DNA from: DAORHV01 sp964513925
GTDB lineage: Bacteria; Patescibacteriota; Gracilibacteria; Peribacterales; Peribacteraceae
Assembly (NCBI GenBank): GCA_964513925.1
Contig: CAZENR010000022.1
Location: forward strand, 1 to 15,356
DNA: 15,356 bases
Direction of reading: 5' to 3'
Shown: piece by piece, positions 7,397 through 12,777 of the stretch
Layout: every line of letters begins with the position of its first letter
How positions within the stretch are numbered: the first letter of the stretch is position 1
Notes under the pieces: generated by a model
Database searches by the model: none
The model's input: the letters and a program-made list of their open reading frames with translations, nothing else
Told to the model about the DNA's origin: nothing
Program-made: the position numbers and the translations under genes

Positions 7397-7432
7397 ACTT
7401 GACAGTATATTTCTTTTCTGTTCATTAGTCAA
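7396..7432 (-). promoter_or_regulatory. Near-consensus promoter of the 202-aa membrane protein gene
   Basis: On the - strand, TTGACT (7432-7427) and TATACT (7409-7404) are spaced by 17 bases. The predicted start is the A at 7396, again 7 bases past the -10 box and again at AGGCT. Confidence 0.75.
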
Positions 7433-7483
7433 TTGTTATCAATAGCGACTTTATGTCTTCAATAAGCCAAAAAATAAATTTTC

Positions 7484-7506
7484 TTTTCGAAATGTACTTT
7501 TCGAAA
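7484..7506. repeat. Two copies of TTTTCGAAA spaced by 5 bases
   Basis: TTTTCGAAA occurs at 7484-7492 and 7498-7506, separated by TGTAC; the start-to-start distance is 14 bases. Each copy is nearly self-complementary. They lie about 50 bases upstream of the -35 box of the 202-aa gene, inside an AT-rich stretch, and could be a paired binding site or an UP-like element. The rest of 7433-7538 shows nothing else. Confidence 0.35.
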
Positions 7507-7538
7507 AAAATAAGCGTAATACGTAAAATACAAGCCGT

Positions 7539-7564
7539 GGGGCCAAGCATCGCTGCCTGGCCCC
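7539..7564 (-). terminator. GC-rich hairpin after the 251-aa membrane protein gene
   Basis: GGGGCCA (7539-7545) and TGGCCCC (7558-7564) pair perfectly around a 12-base loop. It lies 45 bases past the stop at 7609 on the - strand. Only a weak T-rich stretch follows, so it is terminator-like rather than textbook. It isolates this gene from the next promoter at 7432. Confidence 0.5.
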
Positions 7565-7608
7565 GGTGGCTGACCGGAACATGAACTACCAGCAATCAAT
7601 CATCAGCA

Positions 7609-8364
7609 TCAGCGCGTGGTGGCGTTCACCACCGTGGACATGCGCGTGCCATCCTGCGAACCGAACCGCACCATCACAGCCGTTGCATCCTTCGCCACGA
7701 TGCTGGCCGACTTCGTCCGTCCGAACCCGCGACCTCCGGTCGTACCTTCGGGTGGCACGGTTGCCGAACTCCAGTAGACGAACATGACCTGTCCGTCCGG
7801 CGGGAGCGCGTCAACCGTCACCAGTCCGGTAGCACGATCGTAGACGGGGTTGAGCGGGTCGGTGGACGTTGTGGTCGCCGAGGGAAGTGAGCCGGACGCA
7901 GGCGTACCGGTGGTGATGCTGGCCGGCGTCTTCAACCACGTCTGAAAGCTTTGCGCACTGTCAGACGGGAAGAAGAGCAGGAAGAGCAGCAACGCACCGG
8001 TGACCATCAGTCCGTCACCGACGAAGTTGAGCGTGGAGCTGGGACGGGTGGCGGGGGCGGCGGGGGCCGGACCGGTGCTGACGGAACTGAACATGTTCAG
8101 CACGAGGCCCACCAACGTTGTCGCGATGAACACACCCAGCCACAGGATGTAGTAGTCGCCGCGGAACCAGCCTTGGAACGACGCGAACGCGCGGGGCGGC
8201 GTGGCGGCCGCCAAGAACGCCCACAGGCCCACGATCATGAGGCCGTCGCCAACGAAGTTCAGGACCACCGACGCGGTGCCGCCGCGGATGGACCCGAACA
8301 TGTTGAGGACGAAGCCCACGATGAAGGCCACGATGGCGAGGATGGAAAACAATTCGATCGACAT
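7609..8364 (-). CDS. Hypothetical membrane protein with internal duplication, 251 aa
   Basis: The family is not recognised. The N-terminal half is a tandem duplication. Residues 7-69 and 75-147 share the order hydrophobic helix, GFVLNMF or GLVLNMF, a variable loop, LNFVGDGLM, a second hydrophobic helix, and a closing SFQ-W motif (SFQGWFRG, SFQTWLKT). This gives four membrane segments in two matching pairs, as in small channels or transporters; function cannot be assigned. A Ser/Thr/Pro-rich linker (148-172) leads to a small C-terminal beta domain (about 173-251: LVTVDALPPDGQVMFVYW). The start is firm: AAGGAGG (8380-8374) lies 9 bases upstream of the ATG. Codons are strongly G/C-ending. The gene has its own promoter and a three-way-junction leader. 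Confidence 0.85.
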   Translation of the reverse strand: MSIELFSILAIVAFIVGFVLNMFGSIRGGTASVVLNFVGDGLMIVGLWAFLAAATPPRAFASFQGWFRGDYYILWLGVFIATTLVGLVLNMFSSVSTGPAPAAPATRPSSTLNFVGDGLMVTGALLLFLLFFPSDSAQSFQTWLKTPASITTGTPASGSLPSATTTSTDPLNPVYDRATGLVTVDALPPDGQVMFVYWSSATVPPEGTTGGRGFGRTKSASIVAKDATAVMVRFGSQDGTRMSTVVNATTR

Positions 8365-8496
8365 GGGAATACCCCTCCTTCTGGGGACGGCAGTACATCA
8401 CACAAAGGCGCTCCGTTTTTCTTGGAGTTTGTGTAGTGCACCAGCAGCCCCATACGACAGGGGTTATTGCTGGCAGTGATGTACAAAGATCAGCCT
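8365..8496 (-). promoter_or_regulatory. Three-way-junction 5' leader of the 251-aa membrane protein gene
   Basis: The predicted transcript begins AGGCTGATCTTTG at 8496. A closing stem pairs GTACATCAC (8484-8476) with GTGATGTAC (8401-8393), nine perfect pairs. It encloses two hairpins. In the first, CCAGCA and CCCC (8473-8460) pair with GGGG and TGCTGG (8451-8441). In the second, CACAAA and CTCC (8433-8424) pair with GGAG and TTTGTG (8414-8401); its last pair shares a base with the closing stem. Just downstream, CCCC (8386-8383) can pair with GGGG (8375-8372) and hide the AAGGAGG. The layout resembles a ligand-binding or protein-binding leader, but I recognise no known class. Confidence 0.6.
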
Positions 8497-8532
8497 AATT
8501 ATTATTATACAACCATTTAACTAAATTGACAA
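8496..8532 (-). promoter_or_regulatory. Promoter of the 251-aa membrane protein gene, overlapping the RAP gene end
   Basis: On the - strand, TTGTCA (8532-8527) and a perfect TATAAT (8509-8504) are 17 bases apart. The predicted start at 8496 lies 7 bases past the -10 box, at AGGCT. The -35 box lies inside the last codons of the 810-aa gene that ends at 8521, so the promoter is partly built from coding sequence. Confidence 0.7.
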
Positions 8533-10953
8533 TTCAATGCCGGAGCAGCTCGTATACCCCTCTTTGCGTAAGTCTAGAAGCAGCTTACCGACACACACCT
8601 TCAGCGTTGCGCGATCATGGTGAAACGGCAACCGGCGCACGAGTGTGGCGTTGCGCTGCAGCAGATCGTCGCGCCAGACATCTATATGCTGTTTGTTCGG
8701 CTGCAAATGGTGCAACCCGTCGGTTTCTATGTTCAGTAACCGCGGAGTGCCGCTGCGATCGCGCAGGCGCAGCCCAATATCCAAATCGAATCCGAAATGC
8801 GTAAGGCCGGCAGCGCAGTCATTGCTGAATTTGTGTTGCACATCTTCATACACCCATCGCTCGGCAGCGCTCTTGGGCACCCCGCATTCCACTTGCTTGC
8901 CGCGCAGCCACGCTTGTCCGTTACCTCGGCAGTGGTCGACAAGTGCCGGATGCGCGCTGTTATAGAACGTAAGTTGCGCATGATACAACGATGTAGCATC
9001 CGCAACGGATTGCACGCCGCCATCGACAATCGCGCTCTGCGCGGCAACAAGCAGCGGCTCTACCGATGCTGGTGTAACCGCCTTGCTTCCGCGGTGATAC
9101 AACACGGCAACAGCCCATGCGCAGCGCGCCAATTGTTGCGGCGTAAGAATGCCGACCGCGAAATTGAGTTTTTGCAGTAAGGCACCGGCCAACTCCTGGG
9201 CATGCGCATCTGCAAGGCCCATTCTACCAAGCGCCCACAGTTGCTCTGCCGCCAAATACGGCGAGTAGTCGCGAGCAGTATGTACCAGGCCGGTCGCATG
9301 CGGCACAAACGTTTGCATGACTCCCTCCACCGCCGGCGTACGCTGCGGAATACGTGCAAATGCCGTAAGTACCGATGTAGCCGAAATGCTGTCGTATGTT
9401 CCTGCCGATGCCTTGGCATTGGACGCAAGACCGTCTACGAATGCAGCAACCATATCGTTACCCACTGTCGTCACAGGCACCTGTCCCTTCGAGAAAAATT
9501 CGCCCATGGACCATAGCGAGGTGCTGATATCAAAATTTGTGAACTGGCGTCCTTTCGCTTCATGCGATCCATGCAACAGACGCACTCCCCTGTCAGCAAG
9601 CCTGGCTACGCACGCCTGCAAAGAGTCCGGCTCGCCGCCTAAGTGCGCCAGCGAACGCAGAATGCGACTTAACTCCATGGGCGACAGTTGTTCAGCAACT
9701 GCCTCGGCCCTGTTGGCGCCTACCCAGACGAGAGTAGGCGTAGCCGCAAGCGTAGACGCATCGGGCATTTCGCAGCAGTAATGCAAAATCATTACCAGAT
9801 GCTTCGTGTGCGCGGCATGCAATTTGGTTGCAGCCTGGCTGACAAGTGCATCTAAAAATGCACGGTCTGGATACGCGCGGGCGGTGCGCATGCCGTCCAT
9901 GAGATAGTAGACATCGTCCAACTCCAACGAACTCATACGCTCTGCAATCTTCTGCAACAAGGCATCTGCCAATGACTTCGCGGGCGCAGAAGTCGTCCGA
10001 CTCGCTGCCGCGGCGGCAAAACAAGCAACCATGTCGGAAGGGAGTGCAATATCGGACAGCACAACCTGCGCTCTTGCCGAAATTGCACTCATCGCATCGG
10101 TATGAGCTGCGGTTGTTGCATCGGTTCCAAACACCCTGGTTGTACGCAGAACTTCCACGGCATCGTCAGCTTGCATGGCGCCTGTCACATTTGCTTGAGC
10201 GCATGCAGCTAGCAACCAATTGTAGGCATGCAGGTAACCCGGCCCTGGAGATTGCACGCCATGATACGTACCAAGAACAATACGTAAACGACGCATGGCA
10301 AGCGCGATTAGCTGTCCGTCTTGCGCGATGCTGTTCCTGTGGCTTTCGGTATTCAGCCATGCCAAAAACGCATCGGGGTCGCTTTGGAAACGCTCCAAGT
10401 ATTGCCGGCAACGGGTACGCATAACTTCCGCGCGCCTATCGCCACGAATCTGCTCGTTGAGCACCGCAGAAGCACGACTCGCAGTCGCAAGGAGCTGCTG
10501 CGTACTCGCGCCTGCCAGTCCGGGAATTTCTTGTGCCAGCCGGTAGAGCGCAGTCGTACGCGGATGTATGCGCTGCATATCGAATCCCGAATACGCGCAA
10601 TCTTCAGGTGACATACGCAATTGCACTATCGCATCGATGTCATCGGCGGTACACGCCTGGCCAATATCCTCTCGTACCGACTGACCAAAGCAGGTCCACA
10701 CACGGGCCTCCATTTCGGCCAGAATACCCACAATGCGATCTTGCTGGCCGGCGGCATTGCCGCGCAGTACCCGAAGCAAATCACCCAATAACTTGTTCCA
10801 ACGGGGCAACGCCTCCGAAGGACAGCCGATACTGCGCACAAGCTGCTCCATACGCCCTGCAGGCGATTCCACGGCATCGTGAATTCGCAACTCCGCATGG
10901 GCAGCGGAAGCAGTGTTTTTCTGGCCAGGGGAAGCATTCTTGGAGAAATCCAT
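8521..10953 (-). CDS. OPR/FASTK-like repeat protein with C-terminal RAP domain, 810 aa
   Basis: The C-terminus (about 715-785) matches the RAP domain: FDLDIGLRLRD (722-732), IETDGLHHL (742-750), WRDDLLQRN (760s) and RRLPFHH. RAP domains are predicted to have a PD-(D/E)XK nuclease-like fold; the D and ExD positions fit, but catalysis is unproven. Upstream are degenerate two-helix repeats of the octotricopeptide/FAST-kinase type, clearest at 424-437 (SPMELSRILRSLAHLG), 476-488 (ISTSLWSMGEFFS), 564-580 (SPYLAAEQLWALGRMGL) and 604-618 (TPQQLARCAWAVAVL). Such repeats bind RNA in chloroplast and mitochondrial factors, so sequence-specific RNA binding or processing is the best inference. No signal peptide or membrane segment is seen, so it should be cytoplasmic. 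The ATG at 10953 has no Shine-Dalgarno sequence. Codon use is more relaxed than in the three small genes beyond its 3' end. Confidence 0.8.
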   Translation of the reverse strand: MDFSKNASPGQKNTASAAHAELRIHDAVESPAGRMEQLVRSIGCPSEALPRWNKLLGDLLRVLRGNAAGQQDRIVGILAEMEARVWTCFGQSVREDIGQACTADDIDAIVQLRMSPEDCAYSGFDMQRIHPRTTALYRLAQEIPGLAGASTQQLLATASRASAVLNEQIRGDRRAEVMRTRCRQYLERFQSDPDAFLAWLNTESHRNSIAQDGQLIALAMRRLRIVLGTYHGVQSPGPGYLHAYNWLLAACAQANVTGAMQADDAVEVLRTTRVFGTDATTAAHTDAMSAISARAQVVLSDIALPSDMVACFAAAAASRTTSAPAKSLADALLQKIAERMSSLELDDVYYLMDGMRTARAYPDRAFLDALVSQAATKLHAAHTKHLVMILHYCCEMPDASTLAATPTLVWVGANRAEAVAEQLSPMELSRILRSLAHLGGEPDSLQACVARLADRGVRLLHGSHEAKGRQFTNFDISTSLWSMGEFFSKGQVPVTTVGNDMVAAFVDGLASNAKASAGTYDSISATSVLTAFARIPQRTPAVEGVMQTFVPHATGLVHTARDYSPYLAAEQLWALGRMGLADAHAQELAGALLQKLNFAVGILTPQQLARCAWAVAVLYHRGSKAVTPASVEPLLVAAQSAIVDGGVQSVADATSLYHAQLTFYNSAHPALVDHCRGNGQAWLRGKQVECGVPKSAAERWVYEDVQHKFSNDCAAGLTHFGFDLDIGLRLRDRSGTPRLLNIETDGLHHLQPNKQHIDVWRDDLLQRNATLVRRLPFHHDRATLKVCVGKLLLDLRKEGYTSCSGIELSI

Positions 10954-10967
10954 GAAACTATTTATAT

Positions 10968-10997
10968 CTTTTTACAATATTAATTTTAATTTGTCAA
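10968..10997 (-). promoter_or_regulatory. Possible promoter of the RAP-domain gene
   Basis: On the - strand TTGACA lies at 10997-10992 in AT-rich DNA 39 bases before the ATG at 10953. No good -10 box occurs at standard spacing (TGTAAA at 10976-10971 gives 15 bases), so the call is weak. Confidence 0.3.
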
Positions 10998-11005
10998 TTC
11001 CATGC

Positions 11006-11022
11006 CCTTACGCTGCCTTACG
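11006..11022. repeat. CCTTACG direct repeat in a divergent promoter region
   Basis: CCTTACG occurs at 11006-11012 and 11016-11022, exactly 10 bases apart, so both copies face the same side of the helix. TGCCC (11003-11007) and GGGCA (11022-11026) also form an inverted repeat around them. The site lies between the - strand RAP gene and the + strand gene at 11060, a good place for a regulator of either. Confidence 0.35.
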
Positions 11023-11030
11023 GGCAAATT

Positions 11031-11059
11031 TTGCTTAAATCAGCAGAAAATGGTAAAAT
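11031..11059 (+). promoter_or_regulatory. Promoter directly abutting the 11060 ATG
   Basis: TTGCTT (11031-11036), a 17-base spacer and TAAAAT (11054-11059) preceded by TGG form an extended -10 promoter. Its -10 box ends immediately before the ATG at 11060, so transcription would start about 6-7 bases inside the annotated reading frame. Confidence 0.45.
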
Positions 11060-12334
11060 ATGAACAAATCAACACCCATTCCTACTAACGCTATGCAACA
11101 GTTCCGATATTCCGAGCGAGAACAGCGCTGTCTTTCCTTCGCTGTTGATCGTGTTGCTGACCTGGAGGCATTCGAGCAAACACAGAAACCTGATGCAACA
11201 TCGAAAAATGCGCTCGAAGCAGTCGTCAACGGTCAAAAAGCATCGACTCGTGCCGTGGACAGCACATTCGAGAAAACCGTGGACCGGCTTACCAAAGCAG
11301 GCTATGTCACTCGTGGGAAAAAACTGGATGAGATCGATGTGAACAAAGTGAAGAGAGGCGTCAAAGCCGAAGCGGAGAAGCAGGCAGAGGCCCGCGTATC
11401 AACCGCAAAAATATCCCTGACCAAGGCGCAAGACCAGGCGCGCTACAGGGTGAATAAGAATGCCTCAAGCACCGAGCGCAAGCTTGGTTTGGCAAGTGCC
11501 CGTGTAGAAGTGTACCGCGATATGATCGCAGATACGGAGAAATTGATCAGGCATCACGAGACCGATGCCGAAGGGATGAATGAGCTGGCTGAAATTTTGG
11601 AAACGGACGGCATTAACTCGATCGCGCTCCAGAAGAAAGCGATGCTCAAGGGTGTAGCCGAAGATCTCTTAGCGGAAGCGATTGATGCCTACGACAAGCT
11701 GAAAGATGCGGAGTTCGGACCCGAGTCCTACGACAAAGCGACAAAAATTCTTCAGAACGTTGAAAAGGAAATCCTCAAACGAGACCCCAAAGCCCTGGTT
11801 CACCTTGAAGACGCGCTATTCAGTGCTGCGGCATTCGGACCAACAGAGGCTGCAAAAAGAATCGATGGCATGGCAATGAATGAAGCTGAAAAGAAATTAC
11901 TGAAGGATGCGGTCGCCAAGTTGAGCGCCTCTGACTTGAGACAGGCTTCTCAATACCATTTGAACACCATGCTCAAGGGCCGCGTCGAGAAGAGCGCTGT
12001 TGCCAATGGCAAGCCATCGACCAAGGAGCGTGTAGATGCGCTTACGGGCGTGACGAGGGGTCAGAAAGTTCAAGTGAACATCAACGGCATGCGCCGGGTG
12101 TTCGTGGTCGCCGCCCCCAATGCCGGCACTCACTACACGTATCTTATCGATGCGAATGGCAAATATGCTTCCATCGACCGCCAAGAGGATTCCGGGAAAC
12201 TGTTTCTCACCTATTACAAAGGCGCGAAGGACGCAAAGGCAATCAGCGTACCCTTCAACGATGCCCCCAAGGTTCCCAAGACCTACGACCCCACAATGAT
12301 CTATCTCGCAGCAGGTAACCCGCTTGTGCCTTAA
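11060..12334 (+). CDS. Hypothetical helical protein with C-terminal beta tail, 424 aa
   Basis: The family is not recognised. Residues 1-320 are Ala/Lys/Glu/Asp-rich and almost entirely helical, with coiled-coil character around 90-170 (VKAEAEKQAEARVSTAKISL) and 205-290. The last 90 residues differ: strands such as KVQVNINGMRRVFVVAAP, HYTYLIDANGKYASID and KLFLTYYKG suggest a small beta domain. No signal peptide or membrane segment is seen, so it is probably cytoplasmic. The ATG at 11060 directly follows a -10-like box, so the true start may be the in-frame ATG at 11093 (MQQFRYSERE), giving 413 aa. No Shine-Dalgarno sequence precedes either. The stop lies 11 bases before the next gene, indicating an operon with that second small helical protein; a physical complex is inferred only. 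Confidence 0.82.
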   Translation: MNKSTPIPTNAMQQFRYSEREQRCLSFAVDRVADLEAFEQTQKPDATSKNALEAVVNGQKASTRAVDSTFEKTVDRLTKAGYVTRGKKLDEIDVNKVKRGVKAEAEKQAEARVSTAKISLTKAQDQARYRVNKNASSTERKLGLASARVEVYRDMIADTEKLIRHHETDAEGMNELAEILETDGINSIALQKKAMLKGVAEDLLAEAIDAYDKLKDAEFGPESYDKATKILQNVEKEILKRDPKALVHLEDALFSAAAFGPTEAAKRIDGMAMNEAEKKLLKDAVAKLSASDLRQASQYHLNTMLKGRVEKSAVANGKPSTKERVDALTGVTRGQKVQVNINGMRRVFVVAAPNAGTHYTYLIDANGKYASIDRQEDSGKLFLTYYKGAKDAKAISVPFNDAPKVPKTYDPTMIYLAAGNPLVP

Positions 12335-12345
12335 CCAACACACCC

Positions 12346-12777
12346 ATGAGTGCACCAACCGCCTACCAGATGCTTTTGTACGTCGTACAAACGGCACGCA
12401 GCATTCCTAATGCTACAAAGAAATCACTCCTGCAGCGCATAGAGGCCAATGAATGGGACGATGCCATGCGCCTGCAGCTGCGTGACCTGTGTGCCACAGA
12501 GGCTATGCTGCGTAAAAAGGAGGCCGCCGAACTGCGCGCAGATGTACGCGAGTTAGAAGATGCAATTTCTGCAGCTTCCCCGGATATCGCATCCGAGCAG
12601 GAGGAACTTGTCACAGACTTCAATGCCGAAAATTCCGCAATTGTCGCCGCGTTCAAGCAGGAAGCAGATGCGACTGAGCGCGGTCTTGACCGTGCAATAG
12701 AGCAGGACGCAAAAACAGCCGACACCTCGGAAATAGGCGCACTGCGGTCATTCTTGAAAAACGACGACAACGCCTAA
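12346..12777 (+). CDS. Hypothetical helical protein, 143 aa
   Basis: The family is not recognised. The protein is predicted to be all-helical. Residues 1-50 include a hydrophobic patch (YQMLLYVVQTAR) and a short amphipathic helix. Residues 52-125 are acidic, Ala/Glu-rich and likely coiled coil (RKKEAAELRADVRELEDAIS). It starts 11 bases after the 424-aa helical protein gene with no Shine-Dalgarno sequence, so it is probably translated from the same mRNA. The two coiled-coil proteins may bind one another. Its TAA stop overlaps the TAG stop of the convergent nuclease gene: the four bases CTAA at 12774-12777 serve both. No hairpin separates the two genes, so transcripts from the two strands may overlap here. 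Confidence 0.75.
   Translation: MSAPTAYQMLLYVVQTARSIPNATKKSLLQRIEANEWDDAMRLQLRDLCATEAMLRKKEAAELRADVRELEDAISAASPDIASEQEELVTDFNAENSAIVAAFKQEADATERGLDRAIEQDAKTADTSEIGALRSFLKNDDNA

Noticed and set aside
7289..7432. N-terminal extension of the 202-aa membrane protein to an ATG at 7432
   Set aside because: It would translate through the promoter and leader; the strong ribosome site before 7288 sets the start.
7951..8436. 161-codon + strand Glu/Gly/His-rich frame
   Set aside because: Antisense to the duplicated membrane protein and running through its leader; no supporting start signal.
8365..8496. Assignment of the leaders to a named riboswitch class
   Set aside because: The stems are clear but I found no conserved core of any class I know; naming one would be a guess.
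11060..12777. Toxin-antitoxin interpretation of the two-gene + strand block
   Set aside because: Sizes (424 and 143 aa), lack of recognisable toxin motifs and coiled-coil content give no support.
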